DNA from: Pseudoalteromonas sp. FUC4
GTDB lineage: Bacteria > Pseudomonadota > Gammaproteobacteria > Enterobacterales > Alteromonadaceae
NCBI RefSeq assembly: GCF_008370255.1
Contig: NZ_SEUI01000001.1
Coordinates: 835,823-899,822 of the forward strand
Direction of reading: 5' to 3'
Length of the DNA: 64,000 bases
Shown here: positions 54,361 to 63,424 of the stretch, one piece after another
Numbering within the stretch: position 1 is the first letter of the stretch
How the letters are laid out: each line of letters starts with the position of its first letter
Program-made: the position numbers and the translations under genes
Notes under the pieces: model-generated
The model's database searches: none
What the model saw: only the letters and a program-made list of their open reading frames with translations
What the model was told of the DNA's origin: nothing

Positions 54361-55228
54361 ACTTGATTATTTATTAGCTATAGCAACGGTTATTACTTTT
54401 GTACTTGCAGCTAGTGTGTTGGTTTCTTTGTATGCTAAAAATAAAAGTAACCAGAGCGCTAAAAAAGTAGATATTTTAGAAGAAAAAGACGTACTTACTT
54501 TGTCACTACGAGTGCTAGGCTTAAACATAAGTAACGCTTGGTTTATAAGCATGGCGTGCTCGCTCTCTAGTAGTTCATGGTTTTTAGCTAAATTATATTA
54601 CCCTGAGGCATCAACCAGCGCGTTTATTATTTCAATCGTGGTTTTTGTAACCTGTTTTATAACTGTGATAGACCTTGCTCATTATAAATTAGCAAAATTT
54701 GAACATCATTTTTTAGAATTTATTGAAACCGTACAATCGTGTTTAAGTACGGGGCTGTCGCTACAACAATCAATGCAGTTTGCTGATGAACATGCAGACT
54801 CATATATAAAAACACAAAGCTCTTTGCTATTACAACGCATGAGCATGGGGAGCGATGCAGAAACATCGTTTGCTCCATTAATTGAAAGATACAACTGCGA
54901 GACTGTAAGACTATTTGCTCATAGCATCATCACACATACACAAAGCCAGTGCGATTTAACCGACATGCTAAAAAGCGTATGTAACATGATGTCGCTTCGC
55001 ACCCTCGACCGCCAACAGTTAAAAGCAAAGCTTTCGGGTACTAAGTACGCTGCTGTATTTAGTGGTTTTTTACCTTATGCACTAATTCCTTTATTTAGCT
55101 ATACCGATCCAACCTGGTTTGAACCTTTATTAAACGATCCTAATGGGATTGCATTTATAACGGTTGCGCTTCTTTGTCAGCTATTTGGCTTTTTATGGCT
55201 ACGCCTTAGCTTAAGGGTAACATTATGA
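54353..55228 (+). CDS. TadB-like inner-membrane assembly protein
   Basis: This is a 291-residue protein. One N-terminal helix (~5-26) and two central ones (~57-75, 81-105) precede the T2SSF-like cytoplasmic domain (FLEFIETVQSCLSTGLSLQQSMQFADEHAD...ETSFAPLIERYNCETVRLFAHSII), and two C-terminal helices end it. The domain is the polytopic platform that works with CpaF. It overlaps both neighbours. Confidence 0.87.
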   Translation: MTKLDYLLAIATVITFVLAASVLVSLYAKNKSNQSAKKVDILEEKDVLTLSLRVLGLNISNAWFISMACSLSSSSWFLAKLYYPEASTSAFIISIVVFVTCFITVIDLAHYKLAKFEHHFLEFIETVQSCLSTGLSLQQSMQFADEHADSYIKTQSSLLLQRMSMGSDAETSFAPLIERYNCETVRLFAHSIITHTQSQCDLTDMLKSVCNMMSLRTLDRQQLKAKLSGTKYAAVFSGFLPYALIPLFSYTDPTWFEPLLNDPNGIAFITVALLCQLFGFLWLRLSLRVTL

Positions 55229-56040
55229 TTGATATACTTTTACTTATCGGACTTTTAGTAAGTATGGGCTCATTTATCCATATTCATAGGCAATCTCTTA
55301 AAGTCGAATTAGATAAACCTGATACTAAAAACATTAATTGGTATCCGCTAATCATCATCTCTAAACGTCAATTAAGACAAGCAGGGATTCAAATTAATAA
55401 AATATTAATAAGCCTGTACTGCTTTAAAGTGGCTGCTACTTTTAGTGCATTTACGGTTATAGAACTAACAGGGTATGAGCTGAGCCAATCAATTAAATTA
55501 TTGCTGTGTTTTATGTGTTTTTTTGCACCCGAATGCTGGTTTTTATTACGTAAAAATCAACGTAAAACCGTTATAAATAATAGTTTAGAGTTTTTTTTAC
55601 GGGTGTTACTGGTTTATATGCGCGCTGGATTTTCGTTAGAACGTTCATTTGCACTAGCAGTTGATCATGGATTAAGTCAAAAACACCCATTATACAAAGA
55701 ACTAAAGTTATTTTTATTCGAGCTTAGCGCAGGTAAAGATCGTGAATTTGCATTTAATTCACTTTTTGAAAGAACCGGCGTATTAGGAATTAAAAAGCTC
55801 GCCAACTTAATGTTAATAGGCTCAAAGCTTGGTACGCCACTTATCCAAGCAGTAGAGGCTCAACTTGAAGGCCTAGCTCTAAAAAAGAATATTTTACTCG
55901 CTAAAAAGGTAAACAAAAAAGCGATGCACACAACCTTTCCCATTATCTTAATTTGCTTTCCGATGTTTTTGGTATTGGTGTTTTTTCCCGCCGCATTACA
56001 AGTAATGAACGTACTTAAAATGCTTGTAGAAGTGTTATAG
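55225..56040 (+). CDS. TadC-like inner-membrane assembly protein
   Basis: This is a 271-residue T2SSF-fold protein. An N-terminal helix (1-~17), a ~60-residue loop, two helices (~70-110), then the cytoplasmic domain (LEFFLRVLLVYMRAGFSLERSFALAVDHG...FNSLFERTGVLGIKKLANLMLIGSKLGTPLIQAVEAQLEGL) and the C-terminal helix IILICFPMFLVLVFFPAALQVMNV. TadB and TadC together form the platform. It overlaps tadB by four bases. Confidence 0.87.
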   Translation: MIDILLLIGLLVSMGSFIHIHRQSLKVELDKPDTKNINWYPLIIISKRQLRQAGIQINKILISLYCFKVAATFSAFTVIELTGYELSQSIKLLLCFMCFFAPECWFLLRKNQRKTVINNSLEFFLRVLLVYMRAGFSLERSFALAVDHGLSQKHPLYKELKLFLFELSAGKDREFAFNSLFERTGVLGIKKLANLMLIGSKLGTPLIQAVEAQLEGLALKKNILLAKKVNKKAMHTTFPIILICFPMFLVLVFFPAALQVMNVLKMLVEVL

Positions 56041-56049
56041 GAGCCTGAT

Positions 56050-57216
56050 ATGAAAAAGCATTATCAACAAGGGTACATACTTACTATTGAGCTTATATTA
56101 ATTATAACAATTTTAATTATTGGCTCAATTGGCGGGGTGGTTTTAGTAAGGGACGCACTTATTAAGCGTCATCAAACTAAGGTAGATAATCAAATTACCG
56201 TAGTCGATGCTAATAACAAACCACTCGGTATTGCAGTAAGTTTTGATGAGCACCAAGCACCACTCATATTTTATACAGACCGTGGAGCAAACAACACGTA
56301 CAGGGCATTAATAGGCATACGAGATGATAGGTTTACCTCGCGAGAAGCTGTTTATTACGATGCTCCAAATTGCCAAGGTAACCCCTGTTTAAAGGGCTTA
56401 AGCGACGAAGCAACCGATAGCCAAGGTGTGAGCAAGTTAAATAATACCGGTAATGTGAGTTATATAAATGCGCTGCAGCAGGGTCCAAATTACGCAATAG
56501 GGCAGTTAGGTAATACCGTTATTGGTCAGTTATTAAGAAGTACGCCACAACAATGCCCTGCTAATAGTGAACAAATCCTATCTCGTTATGTATCACAAAA
56601 AGTAGTAACAGGCTCACCTTGTGAAAGCTTTGAAATAGATAAACAACCGGCCGACAGCAGTTGTTTAGTTGGAGTAACAGCGTTGGGTAATCCACTTTTA
56701 GGTACAAGCGATCAAGGTTTATCGCAGTCATGTGATACATGCCAAGCAGGGTACGAATCGCAAGGTGACATACTTGATTTATATTTACCACAGGTAGAGC
56801 CGCTTTTAAATACAACCCTAAATGCGCTTTCATTAGTTGGTATAGGAACAAATGTTGATATAGAGCTAGGTACAATATGCTGTCCAGAAGGTACACGCTT
56901 AGAAGAAGATGAAAACATTGTTGAGACACTTGTTTTCACTGTTTTAAAAACAACATTTGAGCTGGTCGGTATCGACTTAGTCAACAACCTTATTATTAGC
57001 GAAACACTAAGCTTAATAGGTATTGAGCCAGGCGTTACATACTGTAAAACATCACTGAATTTAGTAAATGCAGAACAAGTAATTAATATCACCACAGGCG
57101 AACCTGCACTTAGTAGCTTAACACCACCATTTAAAGTTTTACTGCCAGTACATAGCGGCCAAAACAGTACAACGTGGATACATACTCCCCCAAAAGGGGA
57201 AGGAGAACGTCAATGA
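56050..57216 (+). CDS. Large Cys-rich pilin-like protein (possible minor pilin or tip adhesin)
   Basis: This is a 388-residue protein. The leader MKKHYQQGYILTIELILIITILIIGSIGGVVLV repeats the odd prepilin-like motif of the first pilin (G-Y-I-L-T-x-E-L; Glu at +6). The rest is an exported domain with many Cys (PNCQGNPCLKG, QQCPANSEQ, GSPCESFE, SSCLVGV, QSCDTCQAG, ICCPEG, YCKT), so it is probably disulfide-stabilised. I do not recognise the domain. Position at the end of the assembly genes suggests a minor pilin or adhesive tip. It overlaps the next gene by four bases. Confidence 0.6.
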   Translation: MKKHYQQGYILTIELILIITILIIGSIGGVVLVRDALIKRHQTKVDNQITVVDANNKPLGIAVSFDEHQAPLIFYTDRGANNTYRALIGIRDDRFTSREAVYYDAPNCQGNPCLKGLSDEATDSQGVSKLNNTGNVSYINALQQGPNYAIGQLGNTVIGQLLRSTPQQCPANSEQILSRYVSQKVVTGSPCESFEIDKQPADSSCLVGVTALGNPLLGTSDQGLSQSCDTCQAGYESQGDILDLYLPQVEPLLNTTLNALSLVGIGTNVDIELGTICCPEGTRLEEDENIVETLVFTVLKTTFELVGIDLVNNLIISETLSLIGIEPGVTYCKTSLNLVNAEQVINITTGEPALSSLTPPFKVLLPVHSGQNSTTWIHTPPKGEGERQ

Positions 57217-60083
57217 ACGCCTCAAATATATTTACCTCACATGCTAATTTATCAGATACACACACTGATGAAATATCAACAGAAATTAAAGAAACCCTGA
57301 CATTACTAAAACAATTTTATGATGTACCTATTGTTAAATTTATCGACTTTAGAGAAGTTTATTCAGAGCAACTAATAACTTGCAACGATGAAGAAAGCGT
57401 CGAAAATGAGTTATTAAATTATCAACAGCGCTGTACAGAAGAAAAATTATATTTGTTCGAAGATACATTTTTTGATGATATATCAAACAACACTCATAAA
57501 TTAATTCGTTTTTATGCGCAATATCCAATTTATAATACGACTAATAAAATAATTGGTGTATTACTAATGGCAGATTTAGCACCTAAAACATTAATAGGCT
57601 CACAAAAAGATCAGTTTATTTCATTTTCTCAATTGTTACAGACACAACTAAATAAAGGGTCAGATTCAGTAGTTAATCAAAGTGCTAAATCGGCAAGAAA
57701 AAATCATGGAGAAAAGTATATTCATGTATTTAGTTTAGCGCCCGTCGCTTTTTTAATTGCATTAGTATTATGCTCATTCACTGCATTACTACTTTATACT
57801 ATTGAAAAAAAAGAACTGCAAAGTAATTATAATCAACAAAATCAGCAATTACGTAAAACGTTATTTAATGCATTAGAGCGATTTGATAATCAGGGGTTGT
57901 ATATATCGCAAAAAGATTTAGTCATAGCAGGCTTTTTGCAAAGCCAAAATAGTTATACAAAAGAGCAGCTTAACAATTTAGTGCAAAGCCAGGTATCAAA
58001 AAACTTAACTTACAAAGGGTATGTTGTGTTTGATTCTGATTATAATCAGCTTGCACTATGGTCAAAAAATAATTTTGATTTAGCCGCGTATGGATTTACT
58101 AACTGGTTAGAAAAATTTAATAAAAGAGCAAATAAACAAGCCGTAGAAGTATTTACGGTTGCTGATACTGCCTTCTTAATTTCTGAAATAAATATAAAAC
58201 AAGGCTCAATTTATACACTTACTGCATTTGATTTAAGTAAGTTTTTAAAAGCCGTTATTGGAAAATTAAACACTGAGAATTATAACGTTTTTATAGTAAC
58301 ACCTCAGTTTACTTTAGGAAAACAAGGAGAAGTTAATCCGAGCATAATTAAAAATAGTATTAGCGCTTTAAGCAGTCGTTTTCCACCTACTTGGCGCTTA
58401 CATGTGCAACCTATGAATAAAATAGTAAGACCAAAAATAACTAAATACAGTTTAGTTAGATTAGGACTGATTGCCTTTTGTGTATTCGCGTTTGTGTACT
58501 ATTTTTTACGTTTACCTAGGCGTTTACACAATGAAATAAAACAAAAAAATCAGTTAATACTTAATAGGGAAGAGCTTTTTTCAAGTTCTCTTGATGCGCT
58601 TCCGCATGGGTTTGCTATTTTTAATAGCCACGAATTTCCTGTGATTACCAACAATGCATTTAATCTTTTATTTGCTCAAGTGAATAAACAGAACAGTCAG
58701 CTATCGTATAGCCAGCTGATAAGTATTGCACAGCAAAATAATATTATAAATCATTACCATGAGCATCATAAGCTTGATAATGACCGTAACCAATTAATAG
58801 ATATAGGTTTTACAGACGGGAAATGGATTACTGTATTACAAAGGCATACAGATTTTAATGGTTTTGTTTGCTACTTTAGAGATGATACAGAGGCACATCA
58901 AAAAGAATGTTTACTCGCTGATGTTCTTGAAAAATCTAAGCAAACAAATCAATTAAAAGAAAAGTTTGTTACAAGGCTTAGTCGTCAATTAAAAACGCCT
59001 TTATCATCTTTAAAGTCATTAATTGAAATATCTAAAGATCCAATAAGCTTTAACGAATTTAAAAACAATGTGGGTAATATTTCTGATGTGTGCGACCAGC
59101 TTGAAAGTGTGATTCAACAGCTCGTAAATATAAATAAATCAGAGATCGGGAAGTTAAAACTTCAAGCTAAAAACGTTAATCTAAAAAAACTGATCAATAA
59201 TAACATGTCAATTTTAACGAAAGAGGCTGAAAGTAATAAAATAGTTTTTAAAAATAATATTACATCTGAATTAACGGTAGCAAGTGATGAAAAGTTAATT
59301 TCTCAATTGGTTATCCAGTTAGTGACTGAGGTTTTGGATTCGTCAAACAATACTACGCTTTCAATTAACGCCGAGATTAAAAAAGAAAGTACTCGTAATT
59401 ACCTACATCTCGATTTTTCATTAAGTAATTTAATTAATACGAGCCATTTTATAACTGAGCTTAAAAGCATTTCGGGTGATGATATAACACGCTTTATAGA
59501 TGATAAAGATATGTCATTAGAGTTAAAGTTTTTTATATCAATATTTAAAATGCTTGGTGGGAAAGCGTTAATTATTAGCAGTAGTGCAAATAAAACGACG
59601 ATATCACTTTCTATATTGGTAAACCTGGGAAGCAAGCAAATAAAAGATGAGGAAAAAGAAGTATTAAATAGTCGATTAACAACTACCGATTTAGTAAATA
59701 CTAATCCATTAACTAATAAAGAACAAAACACGCTATTACTAGTTGATGACGATCCACTTGTTGAGATTGTTATTAGAGCAATGCTAAAAAATGAAAACAT
59801 TAAAATAGATTACGCGTGCAGCGCAATTGAAGCAATGCTGATGGTATCTCAAAATAGTTACGACATTATTTTAATGGACATAGTAATGCCGGAATTATCA
59901 GGTACTGATGCTATGTTAAAAATTAAAAAACACAGTGATAATTCTAAAACTAAGATAATTGCACATACATCAACCCCAGATACTGAATCTAAATATATAA
60001 ACCAGGGCTTTGACGACATGCTATTAAAACCGGTAAAACAAGGAATATTAATAAACCAAATAGCACGTATTTTAAAAAGATAG
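57213..60083 (+). CDS. Hybrid sensor kinase-like protein with degenerate kinase core (GAF-TM-PAS-HisKA*-REC)
   Basis: This is a 956-residue protein. AAGGAG lies seven bases before the ATG at 57213. Domains: GAF-like (~20-150; FYDVPIVKF...IRFYAQYPIYNTTNKIIGVLLMADL), TM1 (~170-197), periplasmic region, TM2 (~414-435), PAS-like (~449-570), HisKA-like (~582-645), HATPase-like remnant (~670-830), receiver (~838-956, Asp889 in ILMDIVMP; Lys in LLKPVK). In the HisKA motif the usual SHELRTPL reads SRQLKTPL: the phosphoacceptor His is Arg. The N-box (NLLxNA) reads QLVTEVLDSS, and no DxGxG is seen. Catalysis is therefore unlikely. Translation is coupled to the pilus genes. Confidence 0.85.
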   Translation: MNASNIFTSHANLSDTHTDEISTEIKETLTLLKQFYDVPIVKFIDFREVYSEQLITCNDEESVENELLNYQQRCTEEKLYLFEDTFFDDISNNTHKLIRFYAQYPIYNTTNKIIGVLLMADLAPKTLIGSQKDQFISFSQLLQTQLNKGSDSVVNQSAKSARKNHGEKYIHVFSLAPVAFLIALVLCSFTALLLYTIEKKELQSNYNQQNQQLRKTLFNALERFDNQGLYISQKDLVIAGFLQSQNSYTKEQLNNLVQSQVSKNLTYKGYVVFDSDYNQLALWSKNNFDLAAYGFTNWLEKFNKRANKQAVEVFTVADTAFLISEINIKQGSIYTLTAFDLSKFLKAVIGKLNTENYNVFIVTPQFTLGKQGEVNPSIIKNSISALSSRFPPTWRLHVQPMNKIVRPKITKYSLVRLGLIAFCVFAFVYYFLRLPRRLHNEIKQKNQLILNREELFSSSLDALPHGFAIFNSHEFPVITNNAFNLLFAQVNKQNSQLSYSQLISIAQQNNIINHYHEHHKLDNDRNQLIDIGFTDGKWITVLQRHTDFNGFVCYFRDDTEAHQKECLLADVLEKSKQTNQLKEKFVTRLSRQLKTPLSSLKSLIEISKDPISFNEFKNNVGNISDVCDQLESVIQQLVNINKSEIGKLKLQAKNVNLKKLINNNMSILTKEAESNKIVFKNNITSELTVASDEKLISQLVIQLVTEVLDSSNNTTLSINAEIKKESTRNYLHLDFSLSNLINTSHFITELKSISGDDITRFIDDKDMSLELKFFISIFKMLGGKALIISSSANKTTISLSILVNLGSKQIKDEEKEVLNSRLTTTDLVNTNPLTNKEQNTLLLVDDDPLVEIVIRAMLKNENIKIDYACSAIEAMLMVSQNSYDIILMDIVMPELSGTDAMLKIKKHSDNSKTKIIAHTSTPDTESKYINQGFDDMLLKPVKQGILINQIARILKR

Positions 60084-60091
60084 GCCGCTAT

Positions 60092-60146
60092 ACCAACCGT
60101 CTTAATGCAGATTTTATTTAACGATAAAATATTAATGTCGGTTGGT
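60092..60146 (+). repeat. 55-base imperfect palindrome between the two REC genes
   Basis: ACCAACCG (60092-60099) pairs with CGGTTGGT (60139-60146); TTAAT/ATTAA and ATTTTAT/ATAAAAT (60111-60117, 60124-60130) continue the stem around TTAACG. It could be a miniature mobile element or mRNA structure separating the kinase and receiver genes. Confidence 0.6.
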
Positions 60147-60179
60147 GTTACATATAGCGTAATATATTCGAGGTAAAAA

Positions 60180-60608
60180 ATGAAAAACACGATTGAAGAT
60201 ACGATAAAAGTTATCGGATTTAATACAGTAAAACCTATAAATAAAACTACACGACTACTTTTAGTTGATGATGATTTGCTAATAGAAATTGTAATACGAA
60301 AAATGCTTAAAGAAGAAAACATATTAATAGATTTTGCATCCAGTGCTATAGAGGCACTATTAATGGTTTCTCAAAACATTTACGATATTATTTTAATGGA
60401 TATAGTCATGCCACAATTTACGGGCACCGACGCAATGCTAAAAATAAGAAAGTACGCTGATGCATCAGCAACAAAAATTATTGCGCATACATTTAGTGAG
60501 AACGAAAATAGTAATAATAAATATATAAAGCTTGGGTTTAATGGGTTGTTATTAAAGCCAGTTAAGCAAAGTGTATTAATTGAAAATATTAGATCTTTCT
60601 CAAAGTGA
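60180..60608 (+). CDS. Stand-alone response regulator receiver, duplicate of the hybrid kinase REC
   Basis: This is a 142-residue single-domain receiver (Asp74 in IILMDIVMP; DDD acidic pocket 30-32; Lys in LLLKPVK). No output domain. The domain is strikingly similar to the C-terminal REC of the preceding gene (shared stretches EIVIR, SAIEA, MVSQN, YDIILMDIVMP, GTDAMLKI, TKIIAHT), so one arose from the other by duplication. Residues 1-22 are a different N-terminal tail. It could compete for phosphate or act as a phosphate sink. Confidence 0.88.
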   Translation: MKNTIEDTIKVIGFNTVKPINKTTRLLLVDDDLLIEIVIRKMLKEENILIDFASSAIEALLMVSQNIYDIILMDIVMPQFTGTDAMLKIRKYADASATKIIAHTFSENENSNNKYIKLGFNGLLLKPVKQSVLIENIRSFSK

Positions 60609-60972
60609 TTAATGGCAATAGTAGGGGGGTTAACTGTTTATTACTTATAGCTAACTAAAAACTATTTAATAAGAATAATCCCTTCAAATTATTATCAACT
60701 TCGCTTTTGTAATTGTTGCATGTATACGAGTCAACGTTTCACACTTCTTAAAATGGTTTAACAATCACAATTATTAAACACTGTAATATTGTAAAGTCAG
60801 TAAATTTATTTGGCCTATAGCCCACGTATCACGAGGGTTTAACTTTTAAAACATTAAGGTTTTTTTATAACTAATAAATACTCATATTGGGATGGAATTT
60901 GCTTTATAAGGCTATATTCCAATTTTATAGTTTAATAAACATTATAATTTTTAAAATTAACGAGGCACAAGC
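60609..60972. other. Gene-free spacer
   Basis: 364 A/T-rich bases. The only structure noted is a palindrome GTTTAACAAT-CACA-ATTATTAAAC (60756-60779, one mismatch), which could be an operator for the hydrolase gene. Confidence 0.45.
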
Positions 60973-61797
60973 ATGAGCAAAACACAGTACGTTACAATAG
61001 AAGGTCATCAAATTGCTTATCAAGAAATGGGACAAGGTACACCTTTATTATTGATACACGGAATACCAACCAATAAATTATTATGGCGAAATGTGATTCC
61101 AACACTTGCGTCAAAATATCGAGTAATAGCGCCAGATTTACTAAACTTTGGTGAATCTGATATGCCAAGTAACACAGATGTATCTATAAATGCGCAATGT
61201 AGAATAATGTGTAAGTTTATAAAAGAGCTCGGTATTTCTAAAGTTAATATTGCTGCACATGATATTGGTGGTGGTGTTGCTCAATTAATGGCTGTAAATT
61301 ATCCGGATAAAGTAAACGGGTTGGTTTTAATTGATAGTGTGTGTTTTGATTCTTGGCCAATACCAGAATTTGAACCTTTGCTAGAACCAGGCGTAGAAGA
61401 AAAAACAACGGTAGACGAATTTGTCGATACATTAACAGATTTTATGCCCAAAGGTGTTTACGAGTCGAGCGTAATGACTGAAGAGTTGATGAAAATATAC
61501 TTAGCACCATGGAGTAATGAAAAAGGAAAAGCCGCTTTATTTAGTAACATGCGCAGGCTCAATAAAGAATATACCGAAGCTATTACAGGCGATCTTAAAA
61601 GCTTACCTCATGAAACACTCATAATATGGGGTAAAGAAGACAAATTTCAAAAACCAAAGTATGCACCAATGTTAGAAGAAGCAATTCCAAATTCGTCATT
61701 GGTTTGGATAGATAAAGCCGCACATTGGGTTATTGATGAACATCCAGATAAAGTGTCTGAGCTTATTAGTGAATTTATGAATGATAAAACATTCTAG
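60973..61797 (+). CDS. Alpha/beta hydrolase (dehalogenase/epoxide-hydrolase-like)
   Basis: This is a 274-residue enzyme. The oxyanion turn is LIHGIPTNKLLWR. The nucleophile elbow reads AAHDIGGGVAQLMA, where the elbow residue is Asp, not Ser: the H-D-x-G-G motif of haloalkane/fluoroacetate dehalogenases and epoxide hydrolases. The catalytic His is in KAAHWVIDEHPDKV and an acid in IIWGKEDKF. The cap domain (~130-200) is acidic. The reaction is not determined by sequence. No signal peptide; ACGAGG lies upstream of the ATG. Monocistronic. Confidence 0.82.
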   Translation: MSKTQYVTIEGHQIAYQEMGQGTPLLLIHGIPTNKLLWRNVIPTLASKYRVIAPDLLNFGESDMPSNTDVSINAQCRIMCKFIKELGISKVNIAAHDIGGGVAQLMAVNYPDKVNGLVLIDSVCFDSWPIPEFEPLLEPGVEEKTTVDEFVDTLTDFMPKGVYESSVMTEELMKIYLAPWSNEKGKAALFSNMRRLNKEYTEAITGDLKSLPHETLIIWGKEDKFQKPKYAPMLEEAIPNSSLVWIDKAAHWVIDEHPDKVSELISEFMNDKTF

Positions 61798-61878
61798 TGA
61801 ATTACTAGGCTTATTAAAAAGCCATTTATTTCAATACGTTAAGTTTTATTGAGTAAAGTAGCGAATAGGAATCATTGT

Positions 61879-61914
61879 AATACCGCTTGATTATATTAAT
61901 AACCAAGCGGTATT
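61879..61914 (+). terminator. Terminator after the hydrolase gene
   Basis: AATACCGCTTG (61879-61889) with CAAGCGGTATT (61904-61914) followed by TTTATA. Confidence 0.8.
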
Positions 61915-62129
61915 TTTATATGTTTAAATAACAAATAGCGTAAATAGGCAAAACATTAATTTTTAAAATAAGTAGGTTAATGCTTATAAAACAGTCAAAA
62001 TATAGCGCTTATACGTTAATTAATGAGGGTGAGTAACTTAGATTTGTGCTTATTTGGCTAATTTAACATAATATAAATTATAGGAAGTTAAGGCACATAT
62101 AGAAAGAGCGCTCAAATGCGCCCTTACTA

Positions 62130-62155
62130 TGTCCAATACTAGGCGGTATCGGACA
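62130..62155. repeat. Palindrome downstream of the SorC gene
   Basis: TGTCCAATAC-TAGGCG-GTATCGGACA: 10-bp arms with one mismatch, 62 bases past the SorC stop. Possible terminator or mobile-element end. Confidence 0.45.
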
Positions 62156-62216
62156 TTAAGTGGTTTTATTACAATAACAAGTATTACTAATACAGATGCT
62201 TTATTTTTCAAATTGT

Positions 62217-63176
62217 TCAATCAATACTTAGTAAACGCTCAGCTGTATATTCGTTAGTAATTAATCCACTGATCATGTTTGATCTTACTGCGCCCAAAAT
62301 GGCTAACACTTTTTCTTCACCAGCAGCTATCGCATAAATCTGTTTGTTAGCATTTGTTTTTAATGGCGTACTTGCTACGCGCTGATTAACTTTGCAATCT
62401 AAAAGCTTACCGTTTTTATCAAACACCCAACTAATCATTTCACCAACAGCACCAAGATCTTGTAACTCTTTAAGTTCTTTCGCATCAATAAAACCATCTA
62501 TATGTAATGGCGACTTTTCACCTAAGCTGCCAATACCCACAAATGTTACATCGGCATCTTTAGCGAGTTTTAAATTACCGGTAATATTTTGTTGTGCGTG
62601 TAATTGTTCTTTTTCTTCAATGCTTCTGGGTAAAACTGGCAATGGCATTGGGTAATGTCTTGCATTGGTGTGTTCAGCCATTCTTACTACAACATCATAA
62701 GGTGAAGCCGATCCATCTAAAGCCATATTACCTAGCATGGCTACAATTTTATGTTGCGGACAATCAACAGTTCTTAGCTCATCCACACATGAACGTAAAA
62801 CTCGACCGGTTCCCATAGCAAGTACTTTGGGTTGTTCTGATTTTAAATGACGTTCTATTTCTGCCGCGCCAGCTTGAGCCAAACCTAATGTAGACGATGG
62901 TTCAGACGGGTCGCTCGGTACAACTTCACACGAATCTAACCCAAAACGGCTTTTTAATTTTTCGGCCAAATCCATACATTTAGCAATCGGGTGGTCAAGT
63001 CTAACTTTAATTAATCCTTGGCTCACAGATAATGCGACCATTCTTTGCGCAGATTGACGAGATATATTTAGCTTTTTAGCAATTTCATCTTGTGTGTTGC
63101 CGCCAACATAATATAACCACCCTGCTCTTGCTGCATCATCTAGCTTTCTAATTTCTGTATTTGATAGCTTTACCAC
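62217..63176 (-). CDS. SorC-family sugar-responsive transcriptional regulator
   Basis: This is a 319-residue regulator starting at GTG 63176 with AGAGG six bases upstream. The N-terminal HTH (~18-50: LYYVGGNTQDEIAKKLNISRQSAQRMVALSVSQGLIKV) binds DNA. The C-terminal sugar-binding domain (~65-315) has LGLAQAGAAEIERHL, VLAMGTGRVLRSCVDEL, KIVAMLGNMALDGSASPYDVVVRMAEH and the effector loop VGIGSLGEKSPLH. The family controls uptake of polyols/sugars by their phosphates. It lies in the same orientation as the ATPase gene at the window edge and so probably controls the sugar ABC locus. Confidence 0.9.
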   Translation of the reverse strand: MVKLSNTEIRKLDDAARAGWLYYVGGNTQDEIAKKLNISRQSAQRMVALSVSQGLIKVRLDHPIAKCMDLAEKLKSRFGLDSCEVVPSDPSEPSSTLGLAQAGAAEIERHLKSEQPKVLAMGTGRVLRSCVDELRTVDCPQHKIVAMLGNMALDGSASPYDVVVRMAEHTNARHYPMPLPVLPRSIEEKEQLHAQQNITGNLKLAKDADVTFVGIGSLGEKSPLHIDGFIDAKELKELQDLGAVGEMISWVFDKNGKLLDCKVNQRVASTPLKTNANKQIYAIAAGEEKVLAILGAVRSNMISGLITNEYTAERLLSID

Positions 63177-63378
63177 GTAAACCTCTTAAAATAGAAGGAA
63201 AACTAAGTCCTTATTTTCATTACATAATTTTAATTATATGTGCTGCTATATAAATTATTTTATTAATTTTGGAGTATCTATTTATCAATAACGTTTTTGT
63301 TATTTATAGTTGTAAATATACCATTCCTTAATAAAAAATACCTAGGTTTCATAGGATTATGTAATTAGAATTTAGTTA

Positions 63379-63402
63379 ATAGCACCCTTATAAAGGTGCT
63401 AT
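63379..63402. terminator. Hairpin downstream of the ABC ATPase gene
   Basis: ATAGCACC-N8-GGTGCTAT, 8-bp perfect arms, 23 bases past the ATPase stop; T-run weak. Confidence 0.55.
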
Positions 63403-63424
63403 TTAAGGTAATTAAAGATTGGCT

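Larger units (their letters stand above)
61798..62216. other. Gene-free convergent spacer with hairpins
   Basis: 419 bases between convergent hydrolase and SorC genes. Besides the two hairpins listed separately I see no gene. Confidence 0.55.
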
